The translations under genes and the position numbers were made by a program. This document shows, in pieces, positions 15,629 to 23,705 of a stretch of DNA of 64,000 nucleotides (its first letter is position 1; each line of letters begins with the position of its first letter). Source of the stretch: Microbacterium sp. No. 7 (lineage in GTDB: Bacteria; Actinomycetota; Actinomycetes; Actinomycetales; Microbacteriaceae); NCBI RefSeq assembly GCF_001314225.1, contig NZ_CP012697.1, positions 4,340,001 to 4,404,000 of the forward strand, read 5' to 3'. The notes under the pieces were generated by a model. That model ran no database searches. It worked only from the letters and a program-made list of their open reading frames with translations, and was not told where the DNA came from.

Positions 15629-18600
15629 TCAGTGCTGGTCGCGCAGCGCGCGGCGGGAGACGGGGGCCTCCGCGTCGGCCGGGGCGACAGCGTCAGGGCC
15701 CTCCGCGGTGACGACCCCTGAGCCCTCCGCGGCGACCACCCCTGAGCCCTCCGCGGCGACCGCCCCGGGGCCCTCCGCATCCCCCGCCCCCGCGCGGCGG
15801 GCGGCGCGGCGCTCGCGCGCGCCCTCGACGAGGTTGTACAGGGTCGGCAGCACGAGCAGCGTCAGCACGGTCGACGACACGAGGCCGCCGATCACGACGA
15901 TCGCGAGCGGCTGCGAGATGAACCCGCCGTGGCCGGTGATGCCCATCGCCATCGGCGTGAGGGCGAAGATCGTCGCGAGCGCCGTCATGAGGATCGGGCG
16001 CAGACGGCGGGCGCTGCCGGCAACCGTCGCGTCGTGCGCCGACAGCCCCTTCTCGCGGTACTGGTTCACGAGGTCGACGAGCACGATCGCGTTCGTCACC
16101 ACGATGCCGATCAGCATGAGCACGCCGATGAGGGATGCCACGCCCAGCGGCACGCCCGTCACGATCTGCAGCAGGATCGCGCCCGTCGCCGCGAACGGCA
16201 CCGAGACGAGCAGCAGCAGCGGCTGGCGCAGCGACTTGAACGTCGCGACCATGACGATGTACACGATGAGGATCGCCGCGAGCATCGCGAGGCCCAGCTG
16301 GCCGAACGCGTCCTGCTGCTGCGAGAGCACGCCGCCGATGGAGGCGTTCGCGCCCGTGGGCAGGTCGACCTCGTCGAGCGCCTGCGTGACGGTCGCCGAC
16401 GCCGCCGTGAGGTCGTCGGTGGCGGGCGTCACCGTCACCGTCGCGGTGCGCTGGCCGCGCTGCGACGTGATCGACACGGGGCCCTCGCTCTCGGCGACGG
16501 TCGCGATCTCCGAGAGCGGCACGGGCCCGATCTGCAGGCCCTGCAGCTCGCCGATCGTCTGCGGGATCGACGCCGCCTGCAGGTACACGCGCAGGGAGCG
16601 TCCGTCGACCTCGACCGAGCCGACCTGCCGCGGCTGCATCGCGCCCGCGACGATCGCGCCGACCGCGGTCTCCGACAGCCCCATCGACGCGGCCTTCTCG
16701 CGATCGACCGTCACGGCGACGTACGGCAGCGACGCCGCGAGGTTGGAGGTCACCTGGCCGATGCCATCGGTGCCGTCGAGCGCCGCAACCACGGCATCCG
16801 TCGCCTCGCCCAGCGCCGTCGCGTCGGGCGCCGTCACGTCGATCTCGATGTCGCTGCTGCCGAAGCCGCCCTGGGCGGCCGACACCGTCACGGTGCCGAC
16901 GCCGTCGAGCGCGTCCACGGCATCCTTCACGTCGGCCTGCACCTGCGCCTGGTCGGCGTGGTCGTCGGTCGTGATCGAGTAGGTGATGCCCGCGCCGCTG
17001 CCCATGAACGCGTCGCGCATCGCGGAGCCGCTCGAGCCGATAGAGGTCTGCACGGTCTCGATGCCGTCGACGCCGAGGATCGCCTCCTCGACGCGCGCGG
17101 CGGCCTCGTCCTGCGCGGTGAGGCTCGGAGCCTGGCCCAGGCTCTGCGTCACGGTGAACGTGTTCTGGCCCGAGTCGCCCAGGAAGTTGGTCTTCATCAA
17201 CGGGGCGAGGGCGCCGGTCCCGACGAGCACGAGCACGGCGAGACCGAGCGTGGCCCACGAGTGCCGCAGCGTCCACCGCAGCACCGGCAGGTACGCCTTC
17301 TGCAGGCGCGACGGCGGGGCGGCCGGGTCCTCGGGGTCGATGTGGCGGCCCTGCTCGTCGAGCACGGGCTTGCCGGGCCGCAGGAACCAGTAGGCGAGCA
17401 CGGGCACGATCGTGAGCGAGACGAGCAGCGAGGCGCTCATCGCGAGCGTCACGGTCAGCGCGAACGGACGGAACAGCTCCCCCGTCATGTCGCCGACGAA
17501 CGCGATCGGCAGGAACACCGCGACGGTCGTGATGGTCGAGGCCGTGATCGCGGCGGCGACCTCGCGCACGGCGAGCACGATCGAGCCGAGCCGGTCGGCG
17601 TCGCCGACGAAGTGCCGCTTGATGTTCTCGATCACGACGATCGAGTCGTCGACGACGCGCCCGATCGCGATCGTGAGCGCGCCGAGGGTGAGGATGTTGA
17701 GCGAGTAGCCGAACGCCTGGATGCCGACGAAGGTCACCAGCACGCTCGTCGGGATCGAGATCGCGGTCACGAGCGTCGAGCGCACCGACAGCAGGAACAC
17801 GAGGATCACGAGCACGGCGAAGACGAGGCCGAGCAGGCCCTCCTGCGCGAGCGCCTCGATCGACTGCTGGATGTAGGGGGCCTGGTCGAACACGACCGTG
17901 AACTCGGCTCCGTCGCCGAGCGCGTCCTGCAGGTCGGGCAGCGCGGCGGTGAGCGCGCGCGACACGTCGACCGTGTTGGCCGACGGCAGCTTCGTGACCG
18001 AGATGGTGAGCGCGGGCTCCCCGTTGACGCGCGAGATGGATGTCACGGGGTCGCGCGTGAGCTCGACCGAGGCGACGTCGGAGATGCGGGTGATGCCCTG
18101 CGCGAGCTGCTCGGGGTTCGTCGTCACGAGCGGCAGCGCGCCGATCTGGTCGACCGAGGTGACCTTGGCACCGGTCTGCACCGTGAGCGTCTGGTCGCCC
18201 TCCGCGACGGTGCCGCCGGGGAACAGCATGCCGTTCTGCGAGAGGGCGTCGGTGATCGCGGTCTGCGCGAAGCCGCGCTCGGCGAGGCGGCCGGCGTCGG
18301 GCGTGATCGTGACGCGCTGGCCCTGCGCGCCGAGGATCTGCGCCGCCGAGACGCCGTCGATGTCCTCGATGTCGGGGATCACGGATGCCGTGAGCTGCGC
18401 CTCGACGGTCTCGGCGTCGGCGTAGCCGGTGACCGCGAGGGCCATGACGGGCAGGTCGTCGATCGAGAACGACACGACGTTCGGCTCGACGCTCTCGGGC
18501 AGCTGGCTCTTGATGCGGTTGATCGCCTGCAGGATCTTCTGCTCGGCGGTCGCCAGGTCGGTGCCGTACGTGAACGACGCCTGGATGATCGACGCGTTGG

Positions 18601-18859
18601 TCGTGCTCGTCGCGCTCGTCGACTCGAGCCCCGGCACGCTCTGGATGGCGGTCTCGATGGGCGTCGACACGTCGTTGTTCACGACGTCGGGCGAGGCGCC
18701 CGGGTAGGTCGTGATGACCGACAGCGCGGGCAGCTGGATCGAGGGGATCAGCTCTTGCTTGAGGTTGGTGAGGGCGAGGCCGCCGAAGATGGCGGCGACG
18801 ATCGTGATGAGCGCGATGAGCGCGCGGTTGCGCAGGCTCAGAACGGCGAGTTTCGACAC
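15629..18859 (-). CDS. RND-family efflux permease (AcrB/MmpL-like, HAE type)
   Basis: The 1076-residue protein has the RND plan: helix 1 (LSLRNRALIALITIVAAIFG), a large extracytoplasmic loop, helices 2-6, a second loop and helices 8-12. The proton-relay motif GRVVDDSIVVIEN (paired Asp in TM4) is intact. No membrane-fusion or outer-membrane partner is nearby, as is usual in actinobacteria. The GTG at 18859 with AAAGGC upstream is preferred to an earlier in-frame GTG (18949), because family similarity starts here. The C-terminal 45 residues are imperfect repeats of EGSGVVAAEG, encoded by 24-bp DNA repeats at about 15693-15780. Substrate unknown. Confidence 0.92.
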   Translation of the reverse strand: MSKLAVLSLRNRALIALITIVAAIFGGLALTNLKQELIPSIQLPALSVITTYPGASPDVVNNDVSTPIETAIQSVPGLESTSATSTTNASIIQASFTYGTDLATAEQKILQAINRIKSQLPESVEPNVVSFSIDDLPVMALAVTGYADAETVEAQLTASVIPDIEDIDGVSAAQILGAQGQRVTITPDAGRLAERGFAQTAITDALSQNGMLFPGGTVAEGDQTLTVQTGAKVTSVDQIGALPLVTTNPEQLAQGITRISDVASVELTRDPVTSISRVNGEPALTISVTKLPSANTVDVSRALTAALPDLQDALGDGAEFTVVFDQAPYIQQSIEALAQEGLLGLVFAVLVILVFLLSVRSTLVTAISIPTSVLVTFVGIQAFGYSLNILTLGALTIAIGRVVDDSIVVIENIKRHFVGDADRLGSIVLAVREVAAAITASTITTVAVFLPIAFVGDMTGELFRPFALTVTLAMSASLLVSLTIVPVLAYWFLRPGKPVLDEQGRHIDPEDPAAPPSRLQKAYLPVLRWTLRHSWATLGLAVLVLVGTGALAPLMKTNFLGDSGQNTFTVTQSLGQAPSLTAQDEAAARVEEAILGVDGIETVQTSIGSSGSAMRDAFMGSGAGITYSITTDDHADQAQVQADVKDAVDALDGVGTVTVSAAQGGFGSSDIEIDVTAPDATALGEATDAVVAALDGTDGIGQVTSNLAASLPYVAVTVDREKAASMGLSETAVGAIVAGAMQPRQVGSVEVDGRSLRVYLQAASIPQTIGELQGLQIGPVPLSEIATVAESEGPVSITSQRGQRTATVTVTPATDDLTAASATVTQALDEVDLPTGANASIGGVLSQQQDAFGQLGLAMLAAILIVYIVMVATFKSLRQPLLLLVSVPFAATGAILLQIVTGVPLGVASLIGVLMLIGIVVTNAIVLVDLVNQYREKGLSAHDATVAGSARRLRPILMTALATIFALTPMAMGITGHGGFISQPLAIVVIGGLVSSTVLTLLVLPTLYNLVEGARERRAARRAGAGDAEGPGAVAAEGSGVVAAEGSGVVTAEGPDAVAPADAEAPVSRRALRDQH

Positions 18860-19130
18860 GGGATGCCTTTGTGGGTGCAGGTGAGCGGGTGCGGGCGAAG
18901 CGGTGTGAACAGACGCGGCGCGAGTCATATTCTTGCAGACCTGCACCATTCAGGATGCCAGCTTCGCACAGTATTCCACGCGTTTGCTGAGCCCGCGCCC
19001 GACGTCACACGGATGTCACGACGACGTCACGCGGGGGTGCAGGGGGGCGGGTCGAAGACCGCGCGCATCAGGAGGCGACGCGGGAGTCCGGGCAGAGTCT
19101 GCGCGGGCCCCGGCGGAACGCCTCGGCGGG
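18860..19130. other. Intergenic region upstream of RND gene
   Basis: This gap has an inverted TGCAG-AC-CTGCA (18934-18945) beside an AT-richer stretch (CATATTCTTG, 18926-18935) that may be the promoter of the RND gene. Three GTCAC direct repeats lie near 19006-19034. I see no gene in it. Confidence 0.35.
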
Positions 19131-19508
19131 TCAGCCCGCGACGAGTCCGCCCAGGAGCACGCCGAGCGCGGCCGCCGCGACCGCGACGACGAGCGTGCCG
19201 ACGACGTTGAGCAGCGCCCAGTCGCGACGGCCGCGCTGCGCGAGCAGCACCGTCTCGACCGAGACCGTGCTGAAGGTCGTGTACCCGCCGAGCAGGCCTA
19301 CGCCGAGGATCGTCGCCCACGCGGGCGCGACGAGGGCGCCGAGGCCCGTGAGCACCCCCAGCACGAACGACCCCGACACGTTGACGACGAGGATGCCGAG
19401 GGGGAAGGCCCCCTTCCGCCCGCGCATGATCAGGCCGTCGAGCACGTAGCGCAGCCCCGCCCCGAGACCGCCCGCGACGACGAGCAGCGCGAGCTCGAGG
19501 CCGCTCAT
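19131..19508 (-). CDS. fluC: Fluoride channel subunit FluC/CrcB (second of pair)
   Basis: The 125-residue protein has four helices with GGLGAGLRYVLDG near the start, NVSGSF in helix 2 and GGYTTFSTVSVE in the break of helix 3, all typical of Fluc channels that export fluoride. Its start overlaps the upstream homologue's stop in ATGA. Two adjacent divergent copies imply a heterodimeric channel, as known in Gram-positive bacteria. Confidence 0.92.
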   Translation of the reverse strand: MSGLELALLVVAGGLGAGLRYVLDGLIMRGRKGAFPLGILVVNVSGSFVLGVLTGLGALVAPAWATILGVGLLGGYTTFSTVSVETVLLAQRGRRDWALLNVVGTLVVAVAAAALGVLLGGLVAG

Positions 19509-19918
19509 TCGGCATCCTCCGCGCGCTCGATCTCGCCGGGCACGTCGGCGATGCGGCGCCCGATCATGAGCCCGACGAGCGCGGCGAGCACGCCGCCGAG
19601 CACCGAGACGAGGGTGAGCGCGAGCGCGGAGACGACGTCGCCGCCCGAGGCGGAGTACACCGCGAACGCGCTGTAGGTCGTGAACCCGCCCATGATCCCC
19701 GTGCCGAGGAACATGCGCAGGCGCGGATGCCGGTCGTCCAGCCATCCGACGATGACGCCGAGCAGCAGCGATCCGGCGATGTTGATGCCCATCGTGATCG
19801 CGGGCGCGAGGGCTGGCGCGAACGGCAGCGTGAGCGCGGCGCGCGCGGCGACGCCGATCGCACCGCCCGCCATCACCAGCAGCAGCACGACGGGCGAGAA
19901 CCAGCGCGACGTCACCAC
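19505..19918 (-). CDS. fluC: Fluoride channel subunit FluC/CrcB (first of pair)
   Basis: The 137-residue four-helix protein has AGGAIGVAARAAL, GINIAGSLLLG and GGFTTYSAFAV. The Phe-Ser-Thr of the partner is Tyr-Ser-Ala here. GTG at 19918 lies six bases after TAGCGT (minus strand, 19925-19930), so it is probably leaderless. The following GTG at 19915 is an alternative. There is no room for a fluoride riboswitch upstream, because the next gene ends 28 bp away. Confidence 0.9.
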   Translation of the reverse strand: MVTSRWFSPVVLLLVMAGGAIGVAARAALTLPFAPALAPAITMGINIAGSLLLGVIVGWLDDRHPRLRMFLGTGIMGGFTTYSAFAVYSASGGDVVSALALTLVSVLGGVLAALVGLMIGRRIADVPGEIERAEDAE

Positions 19919-19946
19919 GCGCCCACGCTACTCCCCCGCGCCCGGG

Positions 19947-20708
19947 TCAGCGGGCTCGCGCCCAGTGCCGGAGGGCGTCGCGCACGAACTCCGCGCCGGT
20001 CTGGCCGCCGTAGTTCGCCGCGAAGCGCGGGTCGGCGACGTACATCTCGCCGAGGCCGACGACGTAGCCCTTCACGTCGCCGCCGGGCGCCGCCGCGGGC
20101 GTGCCGGGGATGCCGGTGAGCCAGTCGACGTGCCGCTGCGCGATCGCCTGCGCCTCGTCGCTGTCGGGCGCGATGCCCGATTCCGCGGCGGCGATCCAGT
20201 CCCGGCCGAGACGCTCCACGCGCTCGTGCCAGGCGGCCTTCTCCGCGGCATCCATCCCGTTCCACCACGCGTCGCTCTTCGCGTACGCGTCCTTGCCCCA
20301 GCGCTGCTCGACCTCGTCCCGGTACCGGGTGTGGTCGAAGCCGTCGAACATGTCCTCCGCCATGAGCGGTTCTCCTCTCTCTCGTGCGGCGATGGTCGCC
20401 TCGACCGACGCGATCTGCCGCGCCAGCCGTCGTTGCTCGTCGCGCAGCCACGCGAGATGCGCCGCGAGCGCGTCTCGCTCGGAGACGTCGCGCGCGAGGA
20501 CCTCGCCGATCTGCGGCAGCCCGAGCCCCAGCTCGCGGAGCAGCAGGATGCGCTGCAGCCGCACGAGCGCGCTCTCGTCGTAGTACCGGTAGCCGTTCGC
20601 ACCGACGCTCGAGGGCTCGAGCAGGCCGACCGCGCCGTAGTGGCGCAGCGTGCGGCTCGTCGTGCCCGCGATCTTCGCGATCTGCTGGATGGACCATTCA
20701 CCTGTCAT
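19947..20708 (-). CDS. MerR-family regulator with TipAS effector domain
   Basis: The 253-residue protein has a MerR winged helix (1-70: IQQIAKIAGTTSRTLRHYG and GYRYYDESAL), a coiled coil (about 75-110) and a TipAS domain (about 115-250, with WNGMDAAEKAAWHER and the C-terminal YVADPRFAANYGG). TipAS domains bind thiopeptide or other drugs and activate resistance genes. The gene carries its own MerR-type promoter with a 19-bp spacer and a perfect palindrome, so it is autoregulated. Confidence 0.93.
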   Translation of the reverse strand: MTGEWSIQQIAKIAGTTSRTLRHYGAVGLLEPSSVGANGYRYYDESALVRLQRILLLRELGLGLPQIGEVLARDVSERDALAAHLAWLRDEQRRLARQIASVEATIAARERGEPLMAEDMFDGFDHTRYRDEVEQRWGKDAYAKSDAWWNGMDAAEKAAWHERVERLGRDWIAAAESGIAPDSDEAQAIAQRHVDWLTGIPGTPAAAPGGDVKGYVVGLGEMYVADPRFAANYGGQTGAEFVRDALRHWARAR

Positions 20709-20715
20709 GCCTTCG

Positions 20716-20746
20716 ACGGTAGAGCTTGACGCAGCGTCAAGGTCAA
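20716..20746 (-). promoter_or_regulatory. MerR-type promoter with palindromic operator, leaderless
   Basis: On the minus strand, -35 TTGACC (20741-20746) and -10 TACCGT (20716-20721) are separated by 19 bp, the long spacer that MerR proteins act on. The spacer contains most of the perfect palindrome CTTGACGC-A-GCGTCAAG (20725-20741 read on plus). The start ATG at 20708 lies seven bases past the -10, so the transcript should begin at or next to the start codon. Confidence 0.8.
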
Positions 20747-20802
20747 GCGGCCGCCCGCGTCGCCGGGCCGGGCGGCCCGGCCGGATCGGCGCGGGTGCTG
20801 CG

Positions 20803-20871
20803 CACAACTCAGGAAGATCGCGCGCCCAGCGTGCGATCCGGCCCTCAGCTGACCGATCTTCCTGAGTTGTG
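20803..20871. repeat. Long hairpin in divergent region, AACTCAGGAAGA family (copy 1)
   Basis: CACAACTCAGGAAGATCG (20803-20820) is perfectly complementary to 20854-20871, with a 33-base loop. It lies between the divergent MerR and DUF4097 promoters, so it is not at a gene end. A second copy of the family is at 51601-51677, also between divergent genes. Confidence 0.75.
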
Positions 20872-20971
20872 AACGCAAGGAGGCGGCGGAGGGAGGGGTG
20901 GACACGTGGATGCCGAGGCACAGGCGCGCCGGCGGCGCGGCCGGCCGGACTCAGCACACGCTCAGGCTCAC

Positions 20972-21016
20972 TCGCGATATATCGTGATACTCTCGTCTCA
21001 ACGCGATATATCGCGT
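20972..21016. promoter_or_regulatory. Two PadR-type palindromic operators
   Basis: TCGCGATATATCGTGA (20972-20987, one mismatch) and ACGCGATATATCGCGT (21001-21016, perfect) are 29 bp apart centre to centre. The first overlaps a GATACT -10-like box (20986-20991). They precede the DUF4097-PadR operon and stand out as AT-rich in this DNA, so they are probably bound by that PadR protein. Confidence 0.7.
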
Positions 21017-21068
21017 CAGACAGAACGGATGCCGGGAACACCGGCATCCCCTACCCCAGGAGAACACC

Positions 21069-21896
21069 ATGACGCTCGAGAAGTGGATCGTGCACCCGGG
21101 CGAGACCCGTGTGATCGACCTCGAAGGCATCCGCAAGATCAAGGCCGGCCTCGTCGGCGGACAGATCGACATCGTCGCGCACGACGAGCCGGGCGTGCGC
21201 ATCGAGGTGCACGCGGTCGCGACCAAGGACCTGCGCATCGAGGCCGACGGCAGCACGGTCGAGATCGACCACGCGCAACTGCGCTGGGACAACTTCCTGG
21301 AGGTGTTCCGCAACTTCGGCAGCGGCGGCCCCAAGGCCGAGATCAGCGTCGCGGTGCCGCGCGACCTGGCCCTCACGCTCGGCGTCGTGAGCGCGAGCGC
21401 GCTCGTGTCGGGCCTCAGCAACGACGCCAAGCTCAACACCGTGTCGGGCGACATCATCGTCGACGGCCTCACCGGCGACATCTCCGTCAACGCGGTCTCG
21501 GGCGACGTGCAGATCCGCGGACTGGAGGGCACGCTCAACGCCAACTCGGTGTCGGGCGACGTCGCCGCCGTCGGCACGATCCGCAAGGCGTTCGCCGACA
21601 CCGTGTCGGGCGACATCCTCGTCGACTCGTCCGGCGCCGTGCAGTCGATCGCGCTCAACACGGTCGGCGGCACCACCACGGTGCGCCTCGACGAGGGGCT
21701 GCCCGCCAACTACGTCCTGCGCACCGTGAGCGGCAAGCTGCTCGTCGACGGGTCGGTCCAGCAGGGATCGGGCGGCATCGGCAGCAGCTTCACGGGATCG
21801 GTCGGAGAGCTCAGCGGCTCGTTCGTCGACGTGCGCGCGAACTCGGTGTCGGGCGACATCACGGTGCTGCGCCGCGCCGCGGAGGAGTGGTCATGA
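21069..21896 (+). CDS. DUF4097-family beta-repeat protein
   Basis: The 275-residue protein is almost all beta-strand, with a repeated V-S-G-D turn (NTVSGDI, NAVSGDV, NSVSGDV, DTVSGDI, NSVSGDI) expected to form a beta-helix-like solenoid. There is no signal peptide or membrane helix. DUF4097 proteins are often paired with a PadR regulator or anti-sigma partners and linked to envelope stress, but no activity is established. AGGAGA precedes the ATG. The stop overlaps the PadR start in ATGA, so the two are co-translated. Confidence 0.85.
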   Translation: MTLEKWIVHPGETRVIDLEGIRKIKAGLVGGQIDIVAHDEPGVRIEVHAVATKDLRIEADGSTVEIDHAQLRWDNFLEVFRNFGSGGPKAEISVAVPRDLALTLGVVSASALVSGLSNDAKLNTVSGDIIVDGLTGDISVNAVSGDVQIRGLEGTLNANSVSGDVAAVGTIRKAFADTVSGDILVDSSGAVQSIALNTVGGTTTVRLDEGLPANYVLRTVSGKLLVDGSVQQGSGGIGSSFTGSVGELSGSFVDVRANSVSGDITVLRRAAEEWS

Positions 21897-22531
21897 GCCC
21901 CGTCTTCTCGCACGGCGACCTGCGCCTCTACCTGCTGAACCTGCTCGACGAGGCGCCGCGCCACGGCTACGACCTCATCCAGGCCCTCACCGATCGCACG
22001 GGCGGCACCTACACGCCGAGCGCCGGCACGATCTATCCGCGCCTCGCGAAGCTCGAGGAGGAGGGCCTCGTGTCCAAGACGGTCGAGGGACGCAAGACGA
22101 TCTACGAGATCACGGATGCCGGCCGCGCCGAGGTCGCGGCACGGGCGCACGAGCTCGTGGGCATCGAGGCCGGCCTCGCCGACAGCGTGCGCCTCATCGC
22201 CGACGAGGTGCGCGGCAGCGTGCGCGAGGCGATGCGCAGCCTGCGCGCCGACCTCGCGGCGGCGGCCCAGTCCGATCGCGCGACGGCGCGGAGCTTCGGA
22301 GCGCCGGCGGATGCCACGACGCGGACGGCCGCGGGCGACGACCCGCGCGTGCTCGCGCGGGAGCAGCTGCAGCGCGCCGAGACGGTCGTCGCGCAGTTCC
22401 GCGCCACGGTGCGGGCCGACCTGCGCACGCACGTGGCGCGCGGCGGCACCCTGGCATCCTCCGTCGTCGACGATCTCGCGACGGCCCTCGACGCCGCCGC
22501 GAGCGAGGTCACACGCGCCCTGCGCGGCTGA
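21893..22531 (+). CDS. PadR-family transcriptional regulator
   Basis: The 212-residue protein has an N-terminal PadR winged helix (about 1-90: LRLYLLNLLDEAPRHGYDL, then SAGTIYPRLAKLEEEGLV) and a long helical C-terminal region (about 95-212) with little specific similarity. It is encoded in a four-base overlap with the DUF4097 gene. The palindromes at 20972-21016 are its likely operators. Confidence 0.92.
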   Translation: MSPVFSHGDLRLYLLNLLDEAPRHGYDLIQALTDRTGGTYTPSAGTIYPRLAKLEEEGLVSKTVEGRKTIYEITDAGRAEVAARAHELVGIEAGLADSVRLIADEVRGSVREAMRSLRADLAAAAQSDRATARSFGAPADATTRTAAGDDPRVLAREQLQRAETVVAQFRATVRADLRTHVARGGTLASSVVDDLATALDAAASEVTRALRG

Positions 22532-22555
22532 CGCGTCGCTCCGCCCGCGCCGGTG

Positions 22556-22700
22556 CCTTGTTCGCCGAGTTCGCCGAGCACGCCCCTTCCTCACCGAGAA
22601 TGTGGGTTTCTCGCCGAGCATGCCCCCACGTGCTCGGCGAGAAAGGCACCATGTCGGCGAAGAAGGCACCAGCTCGGCGCGAAAGGCACCGGGTCGGGAG
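22556..22700. repeat. Inverted tandem array, CTCGGCGAGAAAGGCACC family (copy 1)
   Basis: Units such as GTGGGTTTCTCGCCGAGCAT in one orientation (22556-22625) face inverted units such as GCTCGGCGAGAAAGGCACC (22632-22700), with a step of about 19-21 bp. The array lies between the convergent PadR and universal-stress genes. The family recurs at 49.25-49.35 kb. Confidence 0.7.
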
Positions 22701-22724
22701 GGGTCGGCCCTGCGCGACGCCCCG

Positions 22725-22805
22725 GGCGGGTCACCTGACCGAGAACACGTCACCCGCCCCAGGGGCGCGTCACCCGACCCTGGGGCGCGTCACCCGACCC
22801 AGAAC
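22725..22805. repeat. Short direct repeats, GCGTCACCCGACC family
   Basis: GGCGCGTCACCCGACCCTGG-type units of about 20 bp repeat three to four times. The last unit contains the stop codon of the universal-stress gene (22790). An inverted GGGTC/GACCC flanks the array. Confidence 0.55.
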
Positions 22806-23314
22806 GGGTCGTCCTCGGCGATCGGCTGCTGCACGGGCACGACGAGCACGGGACGCGTCTGACGGTGCGCGAGGCGCGCGGCGACCGAGCCCGTGATGGC
22901 CTCGCGGATCGTCTCCCCGATGCCCCGGCGCCGCGTGCCGACCACGAACATGCGCGCGTCGGTGGCGTCGGCGAGCTGGATGAGCGCGTGCGCGGGATCT
23001 CCGACGAGCCGCACCGCCGTCCACGCGACGCCCGCGGGGTCGAGCACCTCGGCCGCCGCGACCTGCACGGCCAGGAGCGCCGCCTGGCTCGCCTCCTCCT
23101 CGAGCTGGATCGGGGCCGTGTGCACGTAGCCCTCGGGGTCGTCGAACGCGAGACCGTGCATGGGATCGACGCTCGCGGCGATGAGCTCGCAGCCGATCAT
23201 CGCGGCGAAGCGCCCGGCCACCTTCAGCACGCGCGGCGGCTGCCCCACGACGACGCCCACGATCACGGCGCGCCGCGGCAGCACGCTCACGTCGGGAACA
23301 CCCTGATCGGTCAT
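22790..23314 (-). CDS. Universal stress protein family
   Basis: The 174-residue Rossmann-like UspA domain has the ATP-binding signature GTRRRGIGE and later GSVAARLAH, followed by PVLVVP. It probably binds ATP and acts in stress adaptation; partners are unknown. AGGAGGAGG lies eight bases before the ATG at 23314. A longer in-frame reading upstream (to 23458) is rejected because of this strong ribosome site. Confidence 0.85.
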   Translation of the reverse strand: MTDQGVPDVSVLPRRAVIVGVVVGQPPRVLKVAGRFAAMIGCELIAASVDPMHGLAFDDPEGYVHTAPIQLEEEASQAALLAVQVAAAEVLDPAGVAWTAVRLVGDPAHALIQLADATDARMFVVGTRRRGIGETIREAITGSVAARLAHRQTRPVLVVPVQQPIAEDDPFWVG

Positions 23315-23456
23315 CGCGAACCTCCTCCTGGGCGGCGTCCGGCACCCCGCCGAGGGCACCGTGATATCCTGATGGCCATTCTTCCCGGTTTCGACCGGAT
23401 CGTCATTGCGGCGGGCACAGCGCAACGCCCGCGACTCAGAAATGAGGGGGTCTCGC

Positions 23457-23645
23457 ATGGGGCGTGGCCGTCAGAAGGCGAAACACACCAAGATCGCCCG
23501 AGAGCTGAAGTACGACACGTACAACGTGAACTACGCGGCGCTCGAGAAGGAGCTCGGTCACCACGACGACGACGAGTACGTCGACAAGTGGGCCGATCTG
23601 TATGCCGACGAAGACGAGGACGAGGACGAGCCCGCCCGGGCCTGA
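23457..23645 (+). CDS. DUF3073 family protein
   Basis: The 62-residue protein opens with MGRGRQKAKHTKIARELKY, the signature of DUF3073, a small basic-then-acidic protein conserved across actinobacteria and often next to purM/purF (as Rv0810c in Mycobacterium tuberculosis). The C-terminus is a run of Asp and Glu. Function is unknown. GAGGGGG lies upstream of the ATG, and a classical terminator follows directly. Confidence 0.93.
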   Translation: MGRGRQKAKHTKIARELKYDTYNVNYAALEKELGHHDDDEYVDKWADLYADEDEDEDEPARA

Positions 23646-23657
23646 CCTCGTTCCCCA

Positions 23658-23690
23658 GAAGCCGTCGCCGAGGCGACGGCTTCTTCGTTT
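23658..23690 (+). terminator. Rho-independent terminator after DUF3073 gene
   Basis: GAAGCCGTCGCC pairs perfectly with GGCGACGGCTTC around a two-base GA gap (in practice a GNNA-like tight loop), followed by TTCGTTT. It is the best canonical intrinsic terminator in the window. Confidence 0.85.
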
Positions 23691-23705
23691 GTGCTGCCCG
23701 CCGCG

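Noticed and set aside
15929..19210. Plus-strand open frame of over 1000 codons opposite the RND gene
   Set aside because: It is composed of Arg-Asp-His-Glu rich text typical of antisense to GC-rich membrane protein genes; the RND protein on the other strand is unmistakable.
19919..19946. Fluoride riboswitch before the fluC pair
   Set aside because: Only 28 bases separate the fluC start from the next gene, and the start appears leaderless.
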